Positions 1-7,258 of a DNA stretch of 19,693 nt are shown one piece after another. Position 1 is the first letter of the stretch; the number at the start of each line of letters is the position of its first letter. Where the stretch lies: contig CAMVPJ010000019.1 in the NCBI GenBank assembly GCA_947169395.1, positions 1 through 19,693 of the forward strand. Reading direction: 5' to 3'. Source of the DNA: an uncultured Caryophanales bacterium. Lineage in GTDB: Bacteria > Bacillota_I > Bacilli_A > RF39 > UBA660. Below the pieces are notes generated by a model. That model was given only the letters and a program-made list of their open reading frames with translations. It made no database searches and was not told the DNA's origin. Made by a program: the position numbers and the translations under genes.

Positions 1-207
1 AAAAATTCCCGTTAATGTTTAGATTTTTTTAAGACATTTTCAAAAACTATTGACATACTTTTTACGTACATTTATTCGTTAATTTCTACACAACTATTTA
101 TACACTATTTCATTTTCTGTAAACAGTTTTCTAAACACTACATAAAGGTACCTACAAATAATTATTTACTACACCATTTACTAAACCTACACTTTTTTCC
201 ATAAACA
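1..207. other. AT-rich stretch without a gene
   Basis: I see no open frame with a ribosome binding site here, on either strand. It lies downstream of the terminator of the pseudopilin gene. A TTGACA hexamer at 50-55 has no good -10 partner and would point into the 3' end of a convergent gene, so I do not call a promoter. Confidence 0.6.
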
Positions 208-243
208 TAAAAAATCCAGTATGTATAATATACATGCTGGATT
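208..243 (-). terminator. Intrinsic terminator of the pseudopilin gene
   Basis: An inverted repeat at 213-227 and 229-243 (one G-U pair) folds into a long hairpin. Read on the minus strand it is followed by a run of six T (209-214). It lies about 50 bases beyond the stop codon of the pseudopilin gene. Confidence 0.8.
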
Positions 244-290
244 CTTCACCATCTATTTAATAGCACTCCCCTAAGTCATATTCCCTTCGT

Positions 291-1763
291 CTATAATTTC
301 AAGCGATAAGGATTTTGTTCCGATCCATCACCTGAATCTATTTTGATATTAGATACTAGATACAGACTTGGGCGAACCACCAAAGAATTGTTCGAATTGC
401 CGCTGCCGACATAACCCGAATCGGACAGAAGGAACGTGAAAAGCGAGCCAAACGAATAAGGCGACAAAAGCCACTGAGTAGAATTACTATTAGTATTATA
501 TATCCAGCCATTGGTTTTTCCAGATGATTGTCCACATCCATAAGAAGTACCATCATTATAACAATTATTATCTACTCCTAATGCATAGGTATAGCTATAG
601 TCACTTGGATACATTAAGGCTATTTTTCCAGTCCATGAAGTGCTTCTACCGCTATATACCGTTGTCCCACGTTCAAAATTATAATATGTTTCTGCACTAC
701 CAGAATCTGTATTACTTCCACCTAAATAATATTTGGTATCTGCAATCATACTCTTGCTTGCAGCATCTAATCCATTATAATAATCTCCATTTAAGTATGC
801 ATTTAATGATGCAGTTGGCCATTCATTTACATTATTTGAATCCCATTTCTTACTACTTGATATTTCATTTCTTACTATCTTGATTCTCTCTTCTTTATTA
901 CCACTTTCATCCTCTACTGTAAACACTCCTATTATTCTCCATAATTCATTGTTAAATGTTACATAGTTATTTGGGTTTGCTCCGATGTATCTGTAATCAG
1001 TTAAAGTTCCTGTTTGCACTGTTGCAGGATGTTCAAATGTATACATCTCTTTAGTATTTCCATCTGTATAGTTTGTTACTGTTATAGGATTTGCTTTTGC
1101 GAGTAAATCATTAACTGCACTAGGTGGATTTACTATCTCACCATAATGATAATATCCATCTTCTGTATCATCGTTAACAGTTACTCCTGCTACTTTACAG
1201 TTAGTCATATATATTGTTCCATCATAATTAACTGTAACGTCACATGACACATTTTTACCTTTGTAATCTAGTGTTAAAGTAGTGTAATCTTCAACTGGAC
1301 TACCATTTGTATTAAAGTATGCAAGTGATGCTTTCTTTAGGGCATCGCCATACATATCTACATATTCTTCGTTAGTTAAATCTCTAGTACCATAGTGATA
1401 CCATCCATCTTCTGTTTTGGAATCTTTAACATCTACATTGTTTACTTTACACTCTGATAAGTATAATCCTCCATTTTCTTTCATAGCCATTACATTACAT
1501 ACTACATTAGAACCACTATACTCTATCTTAAGATTAGGTAGTTGTTCATTTGTTGGAAATGTACCTGTATCTAGTAAATATGATGCAATAGCTAACTCTA
1601 CTGATCTTCCATATGCATCTACACTTCTTTTTCTCGCACTTATTTTTGCTTTTCTTATAATATTCATTACTAGTGGTGTTACGATAAGTGCAATTATTGC
1701 CATAATTACAAGTACTGCAATTAATTCAATCAACGTAAAACCACGTCTTTTTAATTTAGTCAT
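291..1763 (-). CDS. Pseudopilin-like surface protein with candidate DGR variable region
   Basis: This 490-residue protein begins with a class III (type IV prepilin) signal, RRG|FTLIEL, with predicted cleavage after Gly8, Glu13 at mature position 5 and a hydrophobic helix to about residue 36. It should be processed by a prepilin peptidase and either anchored in the membrane or built into a pilus. Residues 49-125 and 136-208 are two copies of one unit: a DxYG helix, then a strand-rich part with two cysteines, ending in a WYHYG/YYHYG motif. The C-terminal part (about 265-490) resembles the DUF6273/C-type-lectin-like domains often fused to such signals in gut Firmicutes, with WRIIG, a WLLSP motif at 431 and VRPSL near 463. 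Codons for residues 430-466 differ sharply from the rest of the gene (GC-rich, few A). The start has AAAGGAAAG upstream. It is monocistronic. No other pilus genes are in the window. Family assignment is from memory of the motifs. Confidence 0.85.
   Translation of the reverse strand: MTKLKRRGFTLIELIAVLVIMAIIALIVTPLVMNIIRKAKISARKRSVDAYGRSVELAIASYLLDTGTFPTNEQLPNLKIEYSGSNVVCNVMAMKENGGLYLSECKVNNVDVKDSKTEDGWYHYGTRDLTNEEYVDMYGDALKKASLAYFNTNGSPVEDYTTLTLDYKGKNVSCDVTVNYDGTIYMTNCKVAGVTVNDDTEDGYYHYGEIVNPPSAVNDLLAKANPITVTNYTDGNTKEMYTFEHPATVQTGTLTDYRYIGANPNNYVTFNNELWRIIGVFTVEDESGNKEERIKIVRNEISSSKKWDSNNVNEWPTASLNAYLNGDYYNGLDAASKSMIADTKYYLGGSNTDSGSAETYYNFERGTTVYSGRSTSWTGKIALMYPSDYSYTYALGVDNNCYNDGTSYGCGQSSGKTNGWIYNTNSNSTQWLLSPYSFGSLFTFLLSDSGYVGSGNSNNSLVVRPSLYLVSNIKIDSGDGSEQNPYRLKL
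366..475 (-). other. Candidate DGR variable region (VR) in the pseudopilin gene
   Basis: On the coding strand this stretch is about half G+C and only about one base in eight is A, whereas the flanking coding sequence is A-rich. Many codons end in C or T and encode F, G, L, S, Y, D or N (TTT, GGC, CTT, TTC, TAT, AGC, AAT, AAC), as expected when AAY template codons are altered at their adenines. Between them sit G-ending codons that look fixed (TGG, TTG, TCG). It ends at a VRPSL motif close to the C-terminus, where C-type-lectin-like DGR targets carry their VR. No template repeat or reverse transcriptase is present in the window, so the call is inference. Confidence 0.6.
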
Positions 1764-1858
1764 TCTATCACTTTCCTTTCATCGACTAACTGCTACTTGA
1801 GAAGATTATATAACGGAGATGCATTAATTATATTCCCTTACTCTCATAGCCTATATAC

Positions 1859-1888
1859 ATTATAGCACTCCCACCCCCAAAATGTAAA
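1859..1888 (-). promoter_or_regulatory. Sigma-A promoter of the pseudopilin gene
   Basis: Read on the minus strand: TTTACA at 1888-1883, an 18-base spacer, then an extended -10 TGCTATAAT with TATAAT at 1864-1859. The leader to the ATG at 1763 would be roughly 90 bases. Confidence 0.65.
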
Positions 1889-1951
1889 TATGTATTTTGA
1901 TTTTTTATTATAGATGGTGTAAATGAGTGTAAAGAAAAAAGTGGTTATCCA

Positions 1952-3598
1952 CTATTTCACACTACATTCTTTTTTACCTATCGCAATGGCATATTCATAT
2001 ATCTTATCTACATTAGAATCTATTAGTTCTTGTTTATATTTCTTACTATTAATCTGTTCTAATGCTTTTAAAGCTACCTCGTCCTTATCATAGTCAGTTA
2101 CCTTTAATTCGATTATCATACCTACACTATTATCTACTTTCTTAATCATTAAATCAAATCTACCTAGTCCTGACTCTCTATTTGATCTTACTATAAAGTT
2201 TTTATTATTTAAAAACATAGAGAATAATCCAAGTAAATATCCATGATAGAATGATTCAGAAGAATCCATATATGATATATTAGGTAATATTCTATTTAAT
2301 GTTAATTGAATTAATTCTTTATCATTATTTAGTATTCCTGTACAAAATTGTCTTATTAATGAAGTTTCAATTCGATAATCATCATTCAATATTTCTAATA
2401 TTATATTGTTAAATAATTCTCTAGTTTCTCCATTTGGAAGTTTAACAGTCATATATTTTTTTCCAAATTCATCTTCATAATTTTTATCTATTGTAAGATA
2501 TCCTGATATAAATAATAGATTAAGAATATTATTAATTGATTTTAAATCATTATAATCTAGATACGTTACTTTTTCATTGTAAATAAAATCAATTGATTCA
2601 CCTAATAATAATTTTTCAAATACTATTTTAATATCTTCACTACATTCTTTTATACACTTTATTACCAAACTATTACCAGATGTATTAGTCCAGTATGGCT
2701 TTAACTCTTTATCTGCACAGTAATTAATAATACTCCAAGGATTATATATTTCAGTTCCATTAAAGTTATAACCATCATACATATTCTTAACATCATCGTT
2801 TAATTCTAAATTGTAATAGTCTAGTATCTCTTTTGTTTCTTCATTTGTGAAGCCAAATGATTCATTATAAAGTCTATCAACAATGCCATACACTTTAACA
2901 TTATTTAAATCACTAAATAAAGATTCTTTACTTACTCTAAGAACTCCTGTCATTATGGCGAATTCAACATATTCATTACCTTTTAATGAAGAAGAGAATA
3001 CTTCTCTTATAAATGACACTATATCATCATAAAATCCTTCTAAATATCCTTGCTGGATTGGCACATCATATTCATCAATTAGAACAATGGTTTTTTTCCC
3101 ATAGTATTTATATAACATATAACTTAATGTATAAACTGCTCTTTGATAATTTTCAATACTTGCAGTTCTGTATAAAAAACTATCATATAAATTTTTTTCA
3201 CTTTCGCTTAATTTTTCCTTCAAGTATTCTTTTTTTGAATATAATTCTCTAATCATTTCCGTATATGCCTTATACATAATATCAAAATTGTCTTGCTTTA
3301 AAAATTTAAAATCAAGTTTTATAACTGGATTAGATGATAGCCTATTATAGTATTTACTATTGCTTATCTTTAAACCATCAAATAAATTCTTATTAGTATC
3401 CTTATACTCAATATTAAAGAAGTTATCTATCATTGATATAAATAGACTTTTTCCAAATCTTCTAGGTCGAGGAAATAATGATACATATGAATCTGTTCTC
3501 AAAATTTCTTCTATAATATTAGTCTTATCTACATAATACAAATCTCTTTCGATAACATCCTTAAAATTGTCTCTTCCTATCGGTAAATTTTTTAACAT
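1952..3598 (-). CDS. AAA-ATPase-like protein with C-terminal PD-(D/E)XK nuclease-like domain
   Basis: The 548-residue product matches the AAA-ATPase_like (PF09820) plus PDDEXK_9 (PF08011) architecture. It opens with LPIGRDNFKDV and YYVDKT, has a P-loop-like RPRRFGKS at 44-51 and a Walker-B-like LIDEYD at 173-178. The C-terminus carries a nuclease-fold signature, GRFD (Asp482) followed by ELK (Glu497, Lys499). The biological role of this family is not established; it is often multi-copy in gut anaerobes and thought to be tied to mobile DNA. I chose the ATG at 3598 rather than an in-frame start 25 codons upstream. AGAGGTGAT lies just before 3598, and an extended -10 promoter sits inside the longer reading. 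It stands alone between dpaB and the pseudopilin gene. I see no clear terminator after it. Confidence 0.85.
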   Translation of the reverse strand: MLKNLPIGRDNFKDVIERDLYYVDKTNIIEEILRTDSYVSLFPRPRRFGKSLFISMIDNFFNIEYKDTNKNLFDGLKISNSKYYNRLSSNPVIKLDFKFLKQDNFDIMYKAYTEMIRELYSKKEYLKEKLSESEKNLYDSFLYRTASIENYQRAVYTLSYMLYKYYGKKTIVLIDEYDVPIQQGYLEGFYDDIVSFIREVFSSSLKGNEYVEFAIMTGVLRVSKESLFSDLNNVKVYGIVDRLYNESFGFTNEETKEILDYYNLELNDDVKNMYDGYNFNGTEIYNPWSIINYCADKELKPYWTNTSGNSLVIKCIKECSEDIKIVFEKLLLGESIDFIYNEKVTYLDYNDLKSINNILNLLFISGYLTIDKNYEDEFGKKYMTVKLPNGETRELFNNIILEILNDDYRIETSLIRQFCTGILNNDKELIQLTLNRILPNISYMDSSESFYHGYLLGLFSMFLNNKNFIVRSNRESGLGRFDLMIKKVDNSVGMIIELKVTDYDKDEVALKALEQINSKKYKQELIDSNVDKIYEYAIAIGKKECSVK

Positions 3599-3619
3599 AG
3601 AATCACCTCTCACATACTC

Positions 3620-3628
3620 ATTATACCA
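3620..3628 (-). promoter_or_regulatory. Extended -10 promoter of the AAA/PDDEXK gene
   Basis: TGGTATAAT on the minus strand, with TATAAT at 3625-3620. No good -35 is found 17 bases upstream. The start point would fall a few bases before the AGAGGTGAT ribosome binding site at 3609-3601, supporting the start at 3598. Confidence 0.5.
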
Positions 3629-3691
3629 AATATTTGCATTAATTACTACATCTCTGTGTGTTAAGATAAACATTATCTATTTCAATAACTT

Positions 3692-3716
3692 AAAAGAAGA
3701 AGCAAATTACTTCTTC
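3692..3716 (-). terminator. Probable terminator of the dpaAB operon
   Basis: A 7-bp stem, 3696-3702 with 3710-3716, has a 7-base loop that contains the dpaB stop codon. Four T residues follow on the minus strand. The T tract is short, so termination may be weak. Confidence 0.5.
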
Positions 3717-4294
3717 AATTCTTTTTTATATTCTTTTAATACTGGTTGAATTTGATTATTGTTTAGTGCTTCAGTAATTGTTGGTAATAATAAATCATAA
3801 TGAGCTATTAATGAGTTTGGTTTATCTATATAGTTATCTTGACCAAATGGTACAAAGTAAATATTTTTATTATTATATAGCCTCATTATATTTTCTCCAC
3901 TAAGTCCTAATCCATCATTAGTTGAAATTGCAATAACTACTGGTTTTCTATTACGCATAGTAGCTTTTACTGCAAGGTTAACAGGATTATCAGTTATACC
4001 ATTTGCCATCTTACCTAAAAAGTCACCTGTTGCAGGCATGACAACCATAACGTCCATTGGATTAGCAGGACCAAACTTTTCTGCATCTACTATATTACTT
4101 GCAACTTTATGTTCACAAATAGATTCTATTTTATTAATAAAATCACTAGCCTTACCAAACCTTGTATCATATTTAACGATATTCTCTGATACTATAGGAT
4201 AGATATCATACCCTAAACTTTTTAAAGTTGCAATGTGTACTAATACCTCATTCAACGTACAAAAAGATGATGTAATTGCAAAACCTATTTTCAC
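3707..4294 (-). CDS. spoVFB (dpaB): Dipicolinate synthase subunit B
   Basis: The protein has 195 residues, close to the roughly 200 of Bacillus SpoVFB, and is a flavoprotein-fold subunit. Recognisable stretches are the N-terminal KIGFAITSSFCTLNE, the central VMVVMPATGDFLGKMANGI with its NPVNLAVKA continuation, and GLGLSGENI. With subunit A it makes dipicolinic acid from an intermediate of the lysine pathway in the mother cell. The product is then loaded into the spore as its calcium salt. The start codon is GTG at 4294: AGGAGG at 4304-4299 precedes it, and the overlapping ATG at 4296 is out of frame. The ribosome binding site overlaps the dpaA stop codon, 8 bases upstream, so the two genes are translationally linked. 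Confidence 0.95.
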   Translation of the reverse strand: MKIGFAITSSFCTLNEVLVHIATLKSLGYDIYPIVSENIVKYDTRFGKASDFINKIESICEHKVASNIVDAEKFGPANPMDVMVVMPATGDFLGKMANGITDNPVNLAVKATMRNRKPVVIAISTNDGLGLSGENIMRLYNNKNIYFVPFGQDNYIDKPNSLIAHYDLLLPTITEALNNNQIQPVLKEYKKELKK

Positions 4295-4302
4295 ATGTCC
4301 TC

Positions 4303-5040
4303 CTAGAATTTTTTAAGCAGTATTTTACCTGCTTTAATAGGTGCATATTTACTTGGTATTGAAGAATATAAATCATATTTAAATTTATAGTTAGTTATTT
4401 TAGTATCATCTACTCCATAAGGAAATGATGCAATATCTAAGAAGTAACAGTTAATACTCCTAAGTATATCCTCATCTATTATATGACTAGGTACTGTATT
4501 AATAATTAAATCACTTGATTTAAGATAGTATTCTAAATCTTTTTTATTACTAGTAGAAAAAGAATCTTTAACTACTCCTACTTCATCTTCTTTAACTCCT
4601 ACTATAACTTTATAATTATCTTTTAATCTATCATATAACATACTACCTATATTACCATATCCTAGTATACAAATAATAACTTTATCGATACTACTAATTC
4701 TATCCATAATACCATCTACAGTAATAATTGTATTATTATGTACTATTTCTTTATCACTTAAAAAACTTTCTACATTTCCTTTTAATCCTTTAGTATTTCC
4801 TGTATATATTAAACCTGTATAATTATCTAATAGATTATCTGGAACTAGTACATTAGATGCATAATTATTTTTAATGCCTGACATAGGTAATACTATTATA
4901 GAGTAATCATTAATATTCTTTATATTAGAAACACTTTTATTACTATTATTATATCCAATACTATCTATCTCATATTTATTACTTAATAAGTTTATCAATA
5001 CTTCATATCTTGCATCATATCCAAGAAATAATATCTTCAT
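4303..5040 (-). CDS. spoVFA (dpaA): Dipicolinate synthase subunit A
   Basis: The 245-residue product has an N-terminal Rossmann-like half (KILFLGYDARYE) and a second NAD(P)-binding motif GYGNIG at 127-132. A LIINTVPSHIID segment and the C-terminal DIASFPYGVD and APIKAGKIL stretches are typical of DpaA. It is somewhat shorter than Bacillus SpoVFA (about 300 residues). It forms the dipicolinate synthase with the adjacent subunit B. I chose ATG 5040 because GAGGTG lies directly before it; an in-frame start five codons upstream lacks such a site. It is first in the two-gene operon and divergent from asnB with an 83-base gap. In Bacillus the operon is read by sigma-K. On this strand only a partial -10 (CATATGATT) is visible and no matching -35, so its promoter is unresolved. 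Confidence 0.93.
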   Translation of the reverse strand: MKILFLGYDARYEVLINLLSNKYEIDSIGYNNSNKSVSNIKNINDYSIIVLPMSGIKNNYASNVLVPDNLLDNYTGLIYTGNTKGLKGNVESFLSDKEIVHNNTIITVDGIMDRISSIDKVIICILGYGNIGSMLYDRLKDNYKVIVGVKEDEVGVVKDSFSTSNKKDLEYYLKSSDLIINTVPSHIIDEDILRSINCYFLDIASFPYGVDDTKITNYKFKYDLYSSIPSKYAPIKAGKILLKKF

Positions 5041-5082
5041 ATCACACCTCACCATATTTTATTAAGAATAATTAAATGTGTG

Positions 5083-5109
5083 ACTAAATTAAGTATTAAT
5101 CATATGATA
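5083..5109 (+). promoter_or_regulatory. Sigma-K-type promoter candidate before asnB
   Basis: AC at 5083-5084, exactly 16 bases, then CATATGATA at 5101-5109, matching the AC-N16/17-CATAnnnTA pattern of sigma-K promoters. The element ends only 14 bases before the ATG, so the start point would fall at or inside the AGGTGAT ribosome binding site. That weakens the case. Confidence 0.4.
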
Positions 5110-5123
5110 GAATAGGTGATATT

Positions 5124-6902
5124 ATGTGTGCGATACTTGGTGTTTTAAAAGATAATTTTAATAAAGATCTTTTTAAAGATATGTTAGAACTTATGAATAA
5201 TCGAGGTAAAGATTCAACAGGATATTATTTTGATAGTAATGTATCACTAGGACATAAAAGACTAGCTATTAGAGATATAGAAAACGGGTACCAACCTATG
5301 TTTTATAAAGATTATGTAATTGTTTATAATGGTGAGATTTATAATACTGATGAGATAAAAAATGAGTTAGTAAGTCTTGGTTATACATTTGATACTACTA
5401 GTGATACTGAGGTTATTTTAAAAGGTTACGCAGAATATAAAAAGAAAATACTAGATAAGTTAGAAGGAATATTTGCATTTGCCATTTATAATAAAAAGAA
5501 TAAAGAGTTATTTATCGCTAGAGACAGGTTTGGTGTTAAACCATTATTTTATACAAAAAAAGATAAGAGTTTTATCTTCTCATCTATGATTAGACCTATA
5601 CTTAAAAGTGAGATTGTAAAACCTATTTTAACTAAGAAGGAACTTGCTAACTTACTATCTTTAGGACCTTCTAAGAAAAGTGGTAGTGGTATATTTAAAG
5701 ATATATATGAATTAAGACCAGCTCATTATTTAATTTATAAAAATAATAAAGTGAAGATAAAAAGATATTGGAAGTTAAAGAGTCATAAGTGTACTGATAC
5801 ATTTGAAGAAGCTAAAGTTAAAGTATATAAATTACTTAGTGAATCTATTAAAAGACAGATGGTATCAGATATTCCTATTGCGACTCTTCTCTCAGGTGGT
5901 CTAGATTCTAGTTTAATAACTGCTATAGTTGCACTTAATTCTAAAGATAAACTTACTACATACTCAATAGATTATGAAGATAATAGTAAGTATTTTAAGA
6001 AGAATAACTTTACAGTATCAGAGGATAGACATTATATAGAAGTAATGAGTAAGGCTTTTAATACTAATCATAAGTTTAAAACTATTACTCAAAAAGATGT
6101 TGTAGAAATGCTAAAAGATACACTCTATTTAAGAGATTATCCTGGTATGACAGATATAGATTCATCTTTATACTGGTTTTCTAAAGAGATATCAAAGAAA
6201 CATAAAGTAATATTAAGTGGAGAATGTGCCGATGAAATATTTGGTGGTTATCCCTGGTTTTATCGAAGTGAGTTAAATAATTATTTTCCTTGGATAAATA
6301 ATATTGATTATAGACAGAATTTACTTAATAAAGATATTAAAATAAATCTTAGTAAGACACTAAAAAAAGAATATAAAAGAATGATTAGAGAATTACCTTT
6401 AAAAGATAGATTTAATAAATATAAAAGATTATTTTATATAAATATGACACACTTTATGACTACACTACTTGATAGAAAAGATAGAATGACTATGGGCGCA
6501 ACTATTGAGGCAAGAGTACCTTTTGCAAATACTAAATTAATAGAATATTTATGGAATTTACCTTTTAGTTATAAGTATAGAAAGAATAAAGAAAAATATT
6601 TACTAAGGAGTGCATTTAAAGATATTATTCCCGATGAAGTTTTATATAGAAAGAAAAATCCTTATCCTAAAACACATCATCCATACTTCTTAAATGAAGT
6701 AAAAAAGTTATTAAAAGAAAGACTAAAAAAAGGTAATCTTGATAAAATATTTAATATCGATGAAATTAATAAATTACTTGATGATAATAATGATTATGAA
6801 GTACCTTGGTTTGGACAATTAATGACTAAACCTCAATTAATAGCTTATCTATATCAATTTGATTTATGGATAGAAAAGTATAATATCGAAATAAAACTAT
6901 AG
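5124..6902 (+). CDS. asnB: Asparagine synthase (glutamine-hydrolysing)
   Basis: The 592-residue enzyme converts aspartate, glutamine and ATP to asparagine in the cytosol. The N-terminal class II glutaminase domain starts at the nucleophile Cys2 (MCAI, with Ala at position 3 where Gly is usual). It contains NNRGKDSTG at 25-33, a YNGEIYN loop at 68-74 and ARDRFGVKPL at 132-141. The synthetase domain has the PP-loop SGGLDSS at 257-263 and a GECADEIFGGY motif. Length and motif order are complete. AGGTGAT at 5114-5120 sets the start. It lies divergent to dpaAB and carries a sigma-K-type promoter candidate. Bacillus has three asparagine synthetases, one of which (AsnO) is sporulation-associated, so a spore-stage role is plausible but not shown. 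Confidence 0.95.
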   Translation: MCAILGVLKDNFNKDLFKDMLELMNNRGKDSTGYYFDSNVSLGHKRLAIRDIENGYQPMFYKDYVIVYNGEIYNTDEIKNELVSLGYTFDTTSDTEVILKGYAEYKKKILDKLEGIFAFAIYNKKNKELFIARDRFGVKPLFYTKKDKSFIFSSMIRPILKSEIVKPILTKKELANLLSLGPSKKSGSGIFKDIYELRPAHYLIYKNNKVKIKRYWKLKSHKCTDTFEEAKVKVYKLLSESIKRQMVSDIPIATLLSGGLDSSLITAIVALNSKDKLTTYSIDYEDNSKYFKKNNFTVSEDRHYIEVMSKAFNTNHKFKTITQKDVVEMLKDTLYLRDYPGMTDIDSSLYWFSKEISKKHKVILSGECADEIFGGYPWFYRSELNNYFPWINNIDYRQNLLNKDIKINLSKTLKKEYKRMIRELPLKDRFNKYKRLFYINMTHFMTTLLDRKDRMTMGATIEARVPFANTKLIEYLWNLPFSYKYRKNKEKYLLRSAFKDIIPDEVLYRKKNPYPKTHHPYFLNEVKKLLKERLKKGNLDKIFNIDEINKLLDDNNDYEVPWFGQLMTKPQLIAYLYQFDLWIEKYNIEIKL

Positions 6903-6921
6903 AGTATTCTATAGCTTTTTT
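6897..6921 (+). terminator. asnB terminator
   Basis: A 7-bp stem at 6897-6903 and 6908-6914 with a GTAT loop is followed by six T. The stem includes the asnB stop codon (6900-6902). Confidence 0.85.
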
Positions 6922-7111
6922 ATATACAAACCTTTATAACCATGGTTATGAAACTTACGAATGTTTTTAACTCCAGCATGCGGTGCAGTTTGATTTAAAG
7001 AATAATTACCTTTTCTAGTTAAGAAGTGTTAATATCATCATTTATCTTACCTAAATAATATAAAGTATTTAATGAAGCAAGGTTTCACGGGTCAGTATTT
7101 TTTTCTTGCAT
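6909..7111 (-). pseudogene. Decayed small gene, function unknown
   Basis: An ATG at 7111 has a perfect AGGAGGTGA site upstream, but the frame meets TGA at codon 9 and TAA after about 30 codons. The region after that is open in another frame and ends with TAG at 6911-6909. Reading through the TGA and shifting once gives a well-formed product of about 67 residues (MQEKNTDP-x-NLASLNTLYYLGKIN, later NYSLNQTAPHAGVKNIRKF and HNHGYKGLYIKKL). One nonsense change and one frameshift therefore disrupt it. I do not recognise the family. Its end overlaps the asnB terminator. Confidence 0.5.
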
Positions 7112-7150
7112 AGTTCACCTCCTCTACTTATATTGTTAGTATTACTTTTA

Positions 7151-7214
7151 AATTTTCTTTTTTTTAGTAATTTTTTAAAGAAAATTATAAAACGACCAGA
7201 ATTTAAAATTCTGG
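7151..7214 (-). terminator. Terminator region of the VTC/DUF4956/Cthe_2159 operon
   Basis: The main element is a near-perfect palindrome (7196-7204 with 7206-7214) followed on the minus strand by a T-rich tract (7188-7192). Just beyond it lies a second, all-AT inverted repeat, 7151-7160 with 7177-7186. The rest of 7112-7258 holds no gene; a GAGGTGAT at about 7229-7222 is not followed by a usable start. Confidence 0.6.
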
Positions 7215-7258
7215 CCTTATTATCACCTCTTTCTAGTTAAAAATATTATACTAATTAT

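Noticed and set aside
50..78. TTGACA at 50-55 as a plus-strand promoter
   Set aside because: The best -10 at 17 bases is TATTCG, and there is no plus-strand gene ahead.
5041..5123. Sigma-K promoter for dpaA on the minus strand
   Set aside because: The minus-strand reading gives only CATATGATT and no AC at 16-17 bases, so it was not called although the operon is a known sigma-K target in Bacillus.
6909..7111. UGA read as tryptophan (alternative code)
   Set aside because: Reading TGA as Trp gives a plausible PWNLASL, but several intact genes in the window end with TGA (8647, 10327, 14900) and a separate frameshift remains, so a pseudogene is simpler.
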